Shown: positions 39,069 to 47,357 of the stretch, in pieces | How the letters are laid out: each line of letters opens with the position of its first letter | How positions within the stretch are numbered: position 1 is the first letter of the stretch | Notes under the pieces: model-generated | What the model saw: the letters and a program-made list of their open reading frames with translations, nothing else | Database searches by the model: none | Told to the model about the DNA's origin: nothing | Translations under genes and position numbers: made by a program | NCBI RefSeq assembly: GCF_030756675.1 | Contig: NZ_JAVBXD010000026.1 | Coordinates: 1-64,000, forward strand | Length of the DNA stretch: 64,000 nt | Reading direction: 5' to 3' | Source of the DNA: Bacillus multifaciens | GTDB lineage: Bacteria > Bacillota > Bacilli > Bacillales > Bacillaceae_G

Positions 39069-39752
39069 TTGAAAGAAAAGGAACGCTCCTCAGATAAAAT
39101 TGAGAATGGATTAATTAGATCCATATTGGCTGGTGTTTATTCTGTAGGAAGTACTTTACCGCCAGAAAGAGAGCTTGCGAAAGAATTTGGTGTTGGTCGC
39201 CCAACTATTCGGGAGGCGCTTCAACGTTTAGAAAGGAGTGGATGGATAACTGGAAGAAAAGGAATGCCAGCGATTATTAATGATTATTGGAGCAATGGGA
39301 ATCTAACGACACTTATTAATATTGTTGAGAATCATCATACCATTACAGATGAATTTATTATGTACTTATTAGAATTTAGAAGTTCGTTGACTCCGACTTA
39401 TATTCGTAATGCTGTTACGTTTAATCAACCTAAAGTGGTTGCTCTCCTTGCCAATCTTGAGCAGCTTGAAGATAGTGCAGAAAGCTATGCAGCATTTGAT
39501 TGGGATTTGCAAAAAAGGTGTGCTGGGCTTGCTGCCAATCCGATTTTTCTACTCATTTTAAATAGCTTCGATTCCATTTATGTAGATATGGCGAAAAGAT
39601 ATTTTTCTGTAAAAGTTCATCGTGAGTTGTCCTTCAACTATTATCACGACTTATTAAAAGCTGCATTAAAGGGAGATGCAATTGAAGCGGAAAGATTGTG
39701 TAAGACAACACTGGAGAAAAGCTTGGCTCTCTGGAAAGATAGAAAAAAATAA
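39069..39752 (+). CDS. FadR-type GntR-family regulator of fatty-acid genes
   Basis: A 227-residue GntR-family regulator. The winged helix (about 8-72) reads GSTLPPERELAKEFGVGRPTIREALQRLERSGW. The C-terminal domain is of the FadR acyl-CoA-binding type, not FCD: INDYWSNGNLTTLINIVENH, then FDWDLQKRCAGLAANPIFLLILNSFDSIY and FNYYHDLLKAALKGDA align well with E. coli FadR from memory. The TTG start follows AAAGGGG; an ATG five bases earlier meets a stop after two codons. FadR domains are best known in gamma-proteobacteria. The next gene encodes a fatty-acid hydroxylase-like enzyme 21 bp downstream. Confidence 0.85.
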   Translation: MKEKERSSDKIENGLIRSILAGVYSVGSTLPPERELAKEFGVGRPTIREALQRLERSGWITGRKGMPAIINDYWSNGNLTTLINIVENHHTITDEFIMYLLEFRSSLTPTYIRNAVTFNQPKVVALLANLEQLEDSAESYAAFDWDLQKRCAGLAANPIFLLILNSFDSIYVDMAKRYFSVKVHRELSFNYYHDLLKAALKGDAIEAERLCKTTLEKSLALWKDRKK

Positions 39753-39773
39753 AGAAAGCTGGAGGCGTGATAA

Positions 39774-40406
39774 ATGAAACTAAAATATTTTAAAGAGTAT
39801 TTTTCCTACCCTGATATATTGATCATGAGCTGTCTTTTCCTTATTAGCTTTGGATTTATGATTCTACATTTAACCTCTATCGGAATTTGGGGTGCTTTTA
39901 TTTTGGGAATGATTATGTATTCCTTATCTGAGTACGCTACTCACAGGTTTATTTTTCATCTAAAGCCACCAAAGAATGCATTTTTATTAAAAATGCTTAA
40001 GCGCCTACATTATGACCATCATACAAATCCGAATGAATTACATTTATTATTTTTACCCTTATGGTATAGTGTGCCAAACATCGCAATTGCAGGAGCAATA
40101 TTTTATTTTCTTTCATCGAGCTTTGTCATGACAAACGCATTTATTGCAGGTATTATGCTCTTTTTATTATTTTATGAGTGGAAGCATTATATCGCCCATC
40201 GCCCTCTTCAACCAATATCACCGTGGGGGCGCTGGATGAAAAAGGTTCATTTATGGCATCACTTCAAAAATGAAAATTACTGGTATGGTGTTACAAACCC
40301 AGCCTATGATTTTCTCATGGGCACCTTTAAAGACCAAAAGGATGTTACCCAAAGTAAAACTGCTAAAAATCTAGAAAAACGTGGTGACCAGAAAATAGAA
40401 TTATAA
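39774..40406 (+). CDS. Fatty-acid hydroxylase/sterol desaturase superfamily protein
   Basis: A 210-residue di-iron membrane oxygenase of the FA-hydroxylase superfamily. The histidine boxes are in order: HRFIFH near residue 62, HYDHH near 83, HYIAHR near 140 and HLWHH near 158. Four or so hydrophobic helices surround them. The enzyme probably hydroxylates a lipid acyl chain. The substrate is unknown, and carotenoid or sterol roles cannot be excluded. It is co-transcribed with the FadR-type regulator. Confidence 0.85.
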   Translation: MKLKYFKEYFSYPDILIMSCLFLISFGFMILHLTSIGIWGAFILGMIMYSLSEYATHRFIFHLKPPKNAFLLKMLKRLHYDHHTNPNELHLLFLPLWYSVPNIAIAGAIFYFLSSSFVMTNAFIAGIMLFLLFYEWKHYIAHRPLQPISPWGRWMKKVHLWHHFKNENYWYGVTNPAYDFLMGTFKDQKDVTQSKTAKNLEKRGDQKIEL

Positions 40407-40466
40407 AAAACAATCCACTGTCATCATCCTGGAAATGTCGAATGAATTTTGCAGCTTCGACATTTC

Positions 40467-40785
40467 TCAGGGAGTGACTGGCATTTTTACCCATCGAGTA
40501 GTAAGCATGGTAATAGATTGCATAAGGCTCGTTTGCAAGTTTTTCTTACCGAAAAATGCATCCGCCTTGTTCTCTATTTCTCTTAGCATTGCGGCATTTT
40601 CACGAAATGTTTCGCGGATTCTATCTACAATCTGCATCGCGTTTGCCCCAGTGATTTCTTTAGCGACTCGTTCCAGAAGAATCTTTATATCAACAGAAAA
40701 TTTCCGCGTAAAGCTATGGCACCTGACAATGTTATTGCGGAGAAACTCGAAATATTCAGGCGTGAAAGCACGGCTTATACAGCCC
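40467..40785 (-). pseudogene. Open frame remnant without a start
   Basis: An uninterrupted minus-strand frame of about 100 codons (FTPEYFEFLRNNIVRCHSF ... GKKNLQTSLMQSITML) that follows a TGA and has no plausible start codon. It overlaps the end of the upstream TnpC-like frame. The family was not recognised. It may be the downstream part of a damaged mobile-element gene. Confidence 0.35.
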
Positions 40786-41106
40786 CCTCATCCCTGCATA
40801 AGCAACCTTCAATTGCTCTCTAAGTTGTTTGTTATCATCTTCTAATTTCTTAATCTTCCGTTTCAGTGATTCAATAAGGGCATCCTTGTTACTCTCATTT
40901 ATTTCTCGCTTAACTTGTTTTGAAGTAGGGGCTTGTGATTGTTGCTGCCTCAACGCTTCAATCCGGTTGCCAATGACTTGAATTCCCAGAATATATGACC
41001 TGCTCTTGAAAAGTAGTCCTAGCAATGCATATCGAATTACCATTCTTAAAACTCCTAACATTGCTCTTAAATTGTGAATTATTTGTTTCAAAACTCTTAT
41101 ATCCAT
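40756..41106 (-). pseudogene. DUF6262/Tn554 TnpC-like remnant
   Basis: A 116-codon frame. Its C-terminal 65 codons (NRIEALRQQQSQAPTSKQVK ... KIKKLEDDNKQLREQLKVAY) have the coiled-coil ending of the DUF6262 accessory proteins of Tn554-type transposons. The N-terminal 45 codons do not look like the family, so a frameshift or rearrangement is likely. No TnpA/TnpB integrase genes are nearby. Confidence 0.55.
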
Positions 41107-41136
41107 TGTCCAAATTTTAACAAACCAATATGATAA

Positions 41137-41371
41137 ACATATGCCCTTTTAGTCATATGTGTTTTTGATAATAATAAAAAAGAAAAATATGATGATTTTG
41201 CTACGCGTCATTATCAACAACAACAAGTGATATATCGAGGGTATTTCATTTTATTTATCCTTGTCATATTTCAAGCTACCGAAGGAATTTTATTTGTATA
41301 CAAAGATTTAAATCTGATAATGGCATTGCATTTACTATTTATTTCCTGCTTGTTTGCTGTACAATATTAAT
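41137..41371 (+). pseudogene. 5'-truncated membrane protein gene
   Basis: A frame open from 41137 with no start codon. It encodes [20 protein letters not shown], then two hydrophobic segments ([16 protein letters not shown] and [16 protein letters not shown]) and a stop. The amino-terminal part is missing exactly where the Tn554-like remnant ends, which suggests that the element removed it. It lies 67 bp before the ABC transporter genes. Confidence 0.5.
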
Positions 41372-41438
41372 TAACCATGTTAAGTACAAGAAGGAAAAGA
41401 GAAGAAAGAAATAGAGATAAATAAGGGGGACAAGCAGA

Positions 41439-42503
41439 ATGTTTTTAGCTCTGCGTGAATTAAAGCAATCAAAATTAAAATATGGATTAATTGGGCTTAT
41501 GATGATTTTATTATCATTTTTGGTCCTTGTGATTTCTGGATTAGCAAATGGTTTAGCGTATAATACTGTCTCTTCCATTCAAAATATGGATGCTAAAAAG
41601 TTTGTATTAGCAAATGATGAGGAAAATTCATTGCTCCGTTCACAAATTAAGAAAGAAGATGTGGATGATGTAGTAAAGCAAGTGGGGGCAAAAGATGCTG
41701 TACCATTCCATGTGAAAATTTCGACATATGAAAAGAAGGATAGTTCAAAAAAGGTTGATATTGCAATATTTGCAAGTGAACGCGAAACATTTTTGGAACC
41801 AAAGATTGTGAAAGGGCATGCATTAGGAACAGCACAAAATGAAATGATTGCTGACGAATCGATTAAAGAAAAGGGCATAGATATTGGAGATATGATTATC
41901 GATCCGGTTTCTAAAAAAGAATTTAAAATTGTTGGCTTTACAAGAGGTCAAAAATTCAGTCACACACCTGTTGTTTATGTGAATCAAGATGTATGGGGAG
42001 AAATTGCACAGCCGATCCAAAAGGATTACAACGCAATTGCTCTTCGTACTGATAAGGAAGTAAAAAATGCAAATGTAATAGAGAAAAACGAAGTTCTTCA
42101 AAGTATTCCAGGCCATAAAGGGCAACAAAACTCATTAAAAATGATTATTGCATTCTTACTCGTGATTGCAACACTCTTAATCGGTGTATTCTTCTATGTT
42201 ATTACATTACAAAAAACACAGCAATTAGGTGTACTAAAAGCAATTGGAACGAAAAATTCGTATTTAGCAAATATGTTAGTTGTACAAGTCTTATTCTTAT
42301 CTGTTGGCGCGATGACGATAAGCATCGTACTTGTAGAAGTGTTACAAAGAATTTTACCAGAAAGTATGCCGTTCTTATTGACAACGACAACGATTGTCCA
42401 ATATGCAGGAATCTTTATTGTAATTAGTATACTAGGATCACTGATTTCCTTATATCAAGTATTAAAAGTAGATGCACTAGAGGCGATTGGAGGAGGCATG
42501 TAA
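41439..42503 (+). CDS. hrtB: HrtB-like ABC transporter permease (FtsX fold)
   Basis: A 354-residue MacB/FtsX-type permease. The first transmembrane helix is near 18-40. A large extracellular domain of about 180 residues follows, then three helices from about 230 to 345. The ending DALEAIGGGM and the FFYVITLQKTQQLGVLKAIGTK block match the S. aureus haem-efflux permease HrtB. In that system HrtBA exports toxic haem under HssRS control. No hssRS genes are in the window. The stop overlaps the next start by one base (TAATG). Confidence 0.82.
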   Translation: MFLALRELKQSKLKYGLIGLMMILLSFLVLVISGLANGLAYNTVSSIQNMDAKKFVLANDEENSLLRSQIKKEDVDDVVKQVGAKDAVPFHVKISTYEKKDSSKKVDIAIFASERETFLEPKIVKGHALGTAQNEMIADESIKEKGIDIGDMIIDPVSKKEFKIVGFTRGQKFSHTPVVYVNQDVWGEIAQPIQKDYNAIALRTDKEVKNANVIEKNEVLQSIPGHKGQQNSLKMIIAFLLVIATLLIGVFFYVITLQKTQQLGVLKAIGTKNSYLANMLVVQVLFLSVGAMTISIVLVEVLQRILPESMPFLLTTTTIVQYAGIFIVISILGSLISLYQVLKVDALEAIGGGM

Positions 42504-43174
42504 TGACATCGCTATTGAAGCTAGATAGAGTTAGTAAAGTATACGGCGAAGGAAACACAGAGGTAACAGCCCTTCATCCAATTTCACTTGATGTGAAGGC
42601 TGGAGAATTCATCGGTATTGTCGGGCCTTCTGGCTCAGGAAAAAGCACATTATTATCGATTGCTGGAGCATTATTATCACCATCAAAAGGTAATATTTAT
42701 ATTGGTGAGCAAAATATTACTCATTTATCAGAAAAGGAAATGACAGATATTCGGTTAAGAAAAATCGGGTTCATTTTTCAATTTGCTAACCTTGTTCCCT
42801 ATTTACATGTAAAAGAACAATTACTATACATTGCCAAATTAAAGAAAGAAGACCGAAAAGAATCTGAAACGCGTGCGAATCACTTGCTAACAGTATTTGG
42901 ACTATCTCAGAGGAAAAATCACTATCCACATCAGTTATCTGGCGGGGAAAGACAAAGAGTTGCAATTGCTCGTGCTTTTATGAATAATCCAGATTTAATA
43001 TTAGCAGATGAACCAACGGCAAGCCTTGATTCAAAACGTGGGCGAGAAGTTGTCGAAATGATGAAACGAGAAGTAAAAGAAAATCAAAAAGCTGCGATTA
43101 TGATTACGCATGATGAGAAAATTCTTGATGTATGTGATCGGATATTAACACTTAGAGACGGAAATTTAATATAG
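42503..43174 (+). CDS. hrtA: HrtA-like ABC transporter ATP-binding protein
   Basis: A 223-residue ATPase of the MacB/LolD group. Walker A is GPSGSGKST near residue 38, then the LSGGERQR signature and ILADEPTASLD Walker B. FIFQFANLVPYLHVKEQL and AFMNNPDLILADEP match HrtA closely from memory. It energises the adjacent permease. Haem is the likely but unproven substrate. Confidence 0.85.
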   Translation: MTSLLKLDRVSKVYGEGNTEVTALHPISLDVKAGEFIGIVGPSGSGKSTLLSIAGALLSPSKGNIYIGEQNITHLSEKEMTDIRLRKIGFIFQFANLVPYLHVKEQLLYIAKLKKEDRKESETRANHLLTVFGLSQRKNHYPHQLSGGERQRVAIARAFMNNPDLILADEPTASLDSKRGREVVEMMKREVKENQKAAIMITHDEKILDVCDRILTLRDGNLI

Positions 43175-43186
43175 AAAGTATGTGAA

Positions 43187-43217
43187 ACAGCACAGGAGGA
43201 ATTCCTGTGCTGTTTTT
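43187..43217 (+). terminator. Terminator of the HrtBA-like operon
   Basis: ACAGCACAGGA / TCCTGTGCTGT hairpin with T5. Confidence 0.85.
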
Positions 43218-43294
43218 GTGAATTATTATCTATAGATCAAATGTTATCATGGTTTTATTAAGTACCACACCTAAAGAAAAACAAAAAGCCCACC

Positions 43295-43573
43295 TCACTT
43301 TTCTTCCTTTTCTTTACGGACCTTTTCGACGTCTTCGAGCGTTACACCTTGGTACTGCGCTAGGGCGTTAACAAGCTCTAATAGATCAGCTAGTTCTTCT
43401 AACTTATGTTCTGGAGTTTCCGCTTCTACATACTCTGCTAATTCCTCTTGTATTTTTTTACAGATTTCGTCTATATATTCTTTTTCATTTAAGATTCTTG
43501 TTGTGCATGTCTTTCCTGTCTTTTCAATAATTTCTGGGATACGATCGCGTACTAATTTGTTATAGACTGGCAT
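43295..43573 (-). CDS. MazG-like nucleotide pyrophosphohydrolase, possibly shortened
   Basis: A 92-residue all-alpha NTP pyrophosphohydrolase of the MazG/PRA-PH superfamily (MPVYNKLVRDRIPEIIEKTGK). The metal-binding EExxE...ExxD pattern lies in EELAEYVEAETPEHKLEELADLLE. The product ends EKEEK. The next codons past the TGA read GGLF, resembling the KRGGF tail of relatives, so a CGA-to-TGA change may have removed the last dozen residues. The core fold should remain. Confidence 0.78.
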   Translation of the reverse strand: MPVYNKLVRDRIPEIIEKTGKTCTTRILNEKEYIDEICKKIQEELAEYVEAETPEHKLEELADLLELVNALAQYQGVTLEDVEKVRKEKEEK

Positions 43574-43702
43574 CGCAAGTCCTCCAATATTTTTCTATTT
43601 ATTATAGCACGCACAAAAATCCACACTTTCCGCAAGTAAGACAAGCTTTCCTTTTCATGCTCCTACATATACTATTAAAAATTAAAAAGGAGAAGGTTCA
43701 CC

Positions 43703-43891
43703 ATGTATTACGGAACAAAAGGCTGGTACGTGTATGAGTTAAAAAAGCTTGGAATTAATTATTATGAAGGGCGGAAATTGGAAAGTTACCGAGCGCATGT
43801 GCTTAGGAATTTGTTGCTGAAGGAGCAGAGTGAAAAGGAAAATAAATCAAGTGCAGCTTCCATCAATGAAGGTTTTACTGCCCACGAATAG
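43703..43891 (+). CDS. DUF2639/YflJ-like small protein, copy 2
   Basis: A 62-residue paralogue of the protein at 37906-38046 (GTKGWYVYELKKLGINYYEGRKLESYR). The N-terminal 42 residues are conserved. The C-terminal part is longer, and its last codons and TAG stop (GFTAHE) coincide with a bcr1 end fragment (TTTTACTGCCCACGAATAGC at 43874-43893). The ribosome-binding site is AAAGGAGAAGG. Confidence 0.72.
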   Translation: MYYGTKGWYVYELKKLGINYYEGRKLESYRAHVLRNLLLKEQSEKENKSSAASINEGFTAHE

Positions 43892-44030
43892 CGGAGTAAA
43901 TTTGAAAAAACCTTAAAAAATTTAAGGTTTTTTCTATAAAAATGGAATGCTATATTACAAACAATAATTATTATCAAAACAACAAGGAGGCTCTTCTTCC
44001 CCCACCACTTCAAATTCTCCTTTTCCGTCT

Positions 44031-44351
44031 CTATGGAGCAAAAAGAACAAAATACCTAAACATAAATGCCATAAATGCAAAAACAGAGATTGTACATATA
44101 CATGCTAAATGCAATATGATATAAAGAATTTTCATTTTCCCTTTAATAAAAAACGAATAGATAAACCCAAATAAAGGGTTCAATATTAAAAAAGGTAAAG
44201 AAATAGCGATAACTACTTTACCAATCATATGTACAATCGTTGAATCGAATCCTGATAAATTCAAGACACACATGAGTAAAATTAATACACATATAGTTGC
44301 AATTAAAGAGGTTACCGCAACCTTAAAAGGATTTCGGAAAAACTCCTTCAT
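44031..44351 (-). CDS. Three-helix membrane protein
   Basis: A 106-residue protein with three predicted membrane helices (about 12-33, 43-64, 77-98). The chosen ATG has AAGGGGA at eight bases and begins MKEFFRNPFKVAVTSLIAT; the earlier ATG is less well placed. No family was recognised. Confidence 0.6.
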   Translation of the reverse strand: MKEFFRNPFKVAVTSLIATICVLILLMCVLNLSGFDSTIVHMIGKVVIAISLPFLILNPLFGFIYSFFIKGKMKILYIILHLACICTISVFAFMAFMFRYFVLFAP

Positions 44352-44592
44352 AAAATATATCCCCTTTTTCATATTTTCTGTCGATATTTACTCCTTCTCA
44401 TATATATATTCCGTTAAATAGAAATAATTACCTTCTTCAATTCGTGGACTCTCAGTTATGTGCATTTTAAACAAACTTTTTTCCTTTTCCCCTCACTCAA
44501 ACCCGAATTCCGCCGTCCGCTGACGCACTCCACATGACTTGGATAGTGATGTAGCAGTGTTTATATTAGTTTGGTATTAAAAATCCGTCTAT

Positions 44593-44619
44593 ACCGCCCT
44601 ACATGAAATTCATATGATA
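44593..44619 (+). promoter_or_regulatory. SigK-like promoter of cotA
   Basis: -35 AC (44593-44594), a 16-bp spacer, and -10 CATATGATA (44611-44619), which fits the CATANNNTA consensus of the mother-cell sigma factor SigK. This agrees with late spore-coat expression. Confidence 0.65.
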
Positions 44620-44661
44620 TATAACAAACAATATTTCATTTTTTTGAAAGGAGGCAGTTCA

Positions 44662-46347
44662 TTGTCTTTAAAGAAATTTGTCGATGCATTACCAATTCCT
44701 CCTGTCTTAAAACCAGAAGGTACCCATAATGGAATCCCATTCTATGAGGTAACGATGGAGCAAGTTAAACAAAAACTACATCGTGATTTGCCGCCAACTA
44801 CCGTCTGGGGGTACAACGGTATGTATCCGGGCCCGACATTCGAAGTAGAAAGAAATCGCCCTATTTTTGTAGAATGGAACAATAAATTGCCCTTTGAACA
44901 TCTGTTGCCTGTCGACCAAACGGTTCATGGTGCGGAAGCATCCGTACCTTCTGTTCGGACAGTTGTCCATTTACATGGAGGCCGGGTTCGTCCAGAAAGT
45001 GACGGATATCCTGATGCATGGTTCACAAGAGATTTTAACAATGTTGGGCCGAAATTCGTAACTGAAGTCTACTATTATCCAAACTGTCAACGCCCTACAA
45101 CACTTTGGTATCATGATCACGCCCTTGGAATCACTCGTTTGAACGTTTATGCAGGGCTTGCGGGCTTCTACCTTATCAGAGATGAAGAAGAGAAAAAGTT
45201 GAATCTTCCGAGCGAAAAATTTGAAATCCCGCTGGTCATCCAAGATCGCTCGTTCTATGCCAATGGTGAACTCTTCTATCCATCCCAACCAGGAAATATG
45301 GCGCCCCCAGCAACGCAGCCACCTCCACCAATCGATCCTACATTACCAAATCCGTCAGTCACACCTGAATTTTTCGGTAACACTATTTTAGTAAACGGAA
45401 AAGTATGGCCTTATCTTGAGGTTGAACCGCGGAAATACCGATTCCGCATCCTCAATGGCTCCAATTCTCGTTTTTATCGTATGCAGCTGAGCTCTGGGCA
45501 AAATTTTGTTCAAATTGGTACGGATGGAGGGCTTTTGGAAAAACCAGTCCAAGTATCCGAAATCATCCTTGCACCTGCGGAACGCGCCGATGTCATTGTC
45601 GATTTTTCAAACCATAATGGTCAAAATATTATTTTAACAAATGACGCACCAACCCCATTCCCTGACGGCGATAGTCCTTCTGAAGATTTGAAGCAGATTA
45701 TGCAATTTCGCGTCAAAGAAACATGCCGCAAACCTGACAAAAGCAAAATTCCAGAAACGTTGAGTTGCTTAGAACACCTGAATCCTCAGGATGCTGTAAT
45801 AACACGAAAAAACACTTTACTTGAAGCTACCGATAATTTTGGACGCCCCATGCCATTATTAAATAACATGGAGTGGGATCAGCCCATTACAGAAACCCCG
45901 TATAATGGAACGATAGAGATTTGGGAGCTGTACAATACGACACCAGACACTCACCCGATTCACTTGCACCTTGTCAATTTTCAAATTTTGAATCGTGCTG
46001 TATTTACTGGCGATCCAAATGGTTCTAACCTCAAAGTCGGACCGCCCATACCACCTGATCCAAACGAGAGAGGATGGAAAGATACGGTTCGTGCTAATCC
46101 CGGCGAAGTAACCCGGATTATCGCACGCTTTGGGCCATTTACAGGTATCTACCCGTGGCACTGTCACATTCTTGAACACGAAGATTACGATATGATGAGA
46201 CCATACGAAGTTCTAGCTAATCCTAGCTTTAATCCATGCGAACGAGATCCAAAACAATGTAGCGATAACGCCTTTTCTCAATGTTTTGACTGCTATAAAC
46301 AACGTAAAAATAAAGACCGTAGAAAACGCCGATGCGATGATGATTAA
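44662..46347 (+). CDS. cotA: Spore-coat laccase CotA, with Cys-rich C-terminal tail
   Basis: A 561-residue multicopper oxidase of the spore coat that oxidises phenolics and makes protective pigment. Copper ligands appear in HLHGG, WYHDHA, HPIHLHL and WHCHILEHEDYDMM. The N-terminus KKFVDALPIPP matches B. subtilis CotA. The TTG start follows AAAGGAGG at six bases; an upstream ATG at 44614 lies inside the -10 element and cannot be used. Compared with the 513-residue B. subtilis enzyme it has inserted proline-rich residues (MAPPATQPPPPIDP) and a tail of about 40 residues with five cysteines and a basic cluster (QCFDCYKQRKNKDRRKRRC). Confidence 0.93.
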   Translation: MSLKKFVDALPIPPVLKPEGTHNGIPFYEVTMEQVKQKLHRDLPPTTVWGYNGMYPGPTFEVERNRPIFVEWNNKLPFEHLLPVDQTVHGAEASVPSVRTVVHLHGGRVRPESDGYPDAWFTRDFNNVGPKFVTEVYYYPNCQRPTTLWYHDHALGITRLNVYAGLAGFYLIRDEEEKKLNLPSEKFEIPLVIQDRSFYANGELFYPSQPGNMAPPATQPPPPIDPTLPNPSVTPEFFGNTILVNGKVWPYLEVEPRKYRFRILNGSNSRFYRMQLSSGQNFVQIGTDGGLLEKPVQVSEIILAPAERADVIVDFSNHNGQNIILTNDAPTPFPDGDSPSEDLKQIMQFRVKETCRKPDKSKIPETLSCLEHLNPQDAVITRKNTLLEATDNFGRPMPLLNNMEWDQPITETPYNGTIEIWELYNTTPDTHPIHLHLVNFQILNRAVFTGDPNGSNLKVGPPIPPDPNERGWKDTVRANPGEVTRIIARFGPFTGIYPWHCHILEHEDYDMMRPYEVLANPSFNPCERDPKQCSDNAFSQCFDCYKQRKNKDRRKRRCDDD

Positions 46348-46385
46348 TATTCGAATTTGGTAACATTTTTTAGCAACATTCTAAA

Positions 46386-46434
46386 AAAAGAAGAGAAATA
46401 ACTATTCCTTAATTTCTCTTCTCTTTAATTTGTA
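46386..46434. terminator. Terminator between cotA and the DinB gene
   Basis: Hairpin AGAAGAGAAAT / ATTTCTCTTCT between convergent genes. Confidence 0.75.
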
Positions 46435-46453
46435 GCAATATGAATTTGTAGCA

Positions 46454-46957
46454 CTATAGTGGTGGATTTTCCACGCCTAAATGAATCCAATCTTCTTTTG
46501 GTGGACCATACACTCCAAATGGTTTTATTCCTGCTTGACGCATAAGAACTGTAACTTGTCCACGATGATGAACGATGTGCTTAATGAGTCCCATTAAGAT
46601 TGCAGCGTTTGATTCCTGTCTTCCAAATGCTTCTTGGATTTGCTTTAAGGATTCATCTGTCCATTGTTCTTCAATAACTTTTGCTGCATCGAGACTTATA
46701 TTTTTGAAAGTGTCAGCAATTTCCTTCGCTGAAGTTGGTACACTTTCTTTATTGTCTACTCCATCTATCTTCAACCCGAAATGAGCTAAGTAGTTTGGAA
46801 TATTTGTTGTAAAGTGCCATGCAATTCTTCCTAAAGTACGACCTTCTGGATAAACTTGTTGTTGTAACGATTCATCTGTCAAACCATCCAAAACTTTTTG
46901 AGTTAGCATCGCTTCCCTATTCCATTCACTAATAAAGTCTGAAATTGTTACATACAT
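46454..46957 (-). CDS. DinB-family protein
   Basis: A 167-residue DinB four-helix protein. Metal-binding histidines are His48 in IAWHFTTNI and the pair in LIKHIVHHRGQVTVLMRQAG near 130. The C-terminal GVYGPPKEDW is common in this subgroup. It is not closely similar to the other DinB protein at 11859. Role unknown, possibly thiol-dependent detoxification. Confidence 0.85.
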   Translation of the reverse strand: MYVTISDFISEWNREAMLTQKVLDGLTDESLQQQVYPEGRTLGRIAWHFTTNIPNYLAHFGLKIDGVDNKESVPTSAKEIADTFKNISLDAAKVIEEQWTDESLKQIQEAFGRQESNAAILMGLIKHIVHHRGQVTVLMRQAGIKPFGVYGPPKEDWIHLGVENPPL

Positions 46958-47313
46958 AAATCATTCCTCCACAATTAAATTTTTTCTCAAAATACAATGC
47001 AAAACATTCGTTTCTATATCTCAATTCCCCTGCTTGAATTAGAACTTCTCGTTGATAGACTTGCTTTTTTTATGTAGTAATTTATCCCTACGCTCATCTT
47101 TGTAACCAATAGAAACATACGTTCTTATAATATCGAAAATTCAGGAAAACTTCAAATAGACGGCAATCATTTAAAAAATTAAAAATGAGGTTATTACATT
47201 TTTAATACTAATGAAAAAACAAAAAAACCATTCATAATAAAATGGTTTTGAACATTATTACTTGCTTCCTCATCATCACAATCCGCTTTTCCTGTGCACA
47301 TACTTTTTATATT
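46958..47313. other. Gene-free interval
   Basis: No gene is supported. A small hairpin AAAACCATT / AATGGTTTT is at 47223-47249. Confidence 0.5.
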
Positions 47314-47354
47314 GGAGCTTGTTCAAAAAACACATTTTTTGAACAAGCTCTTTA
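47314..47354 (-). terminator. Terminator of the GH3-esterase operon
   Basis: GAGCTTGTTCAAAAAA / TTTTTTGAACAAGCTC hairpin immediately after the esterase stop. Confidence 0.8.
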
Positions 47355-47357
47355 AAA

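Noticed and set aside
40435-40845. A 136-codon plus-strand frame
   Set aside because: No ribosome-binding site or family match; the opposite strand has the better coding signal and a Tn554-like coiled-coil ending.
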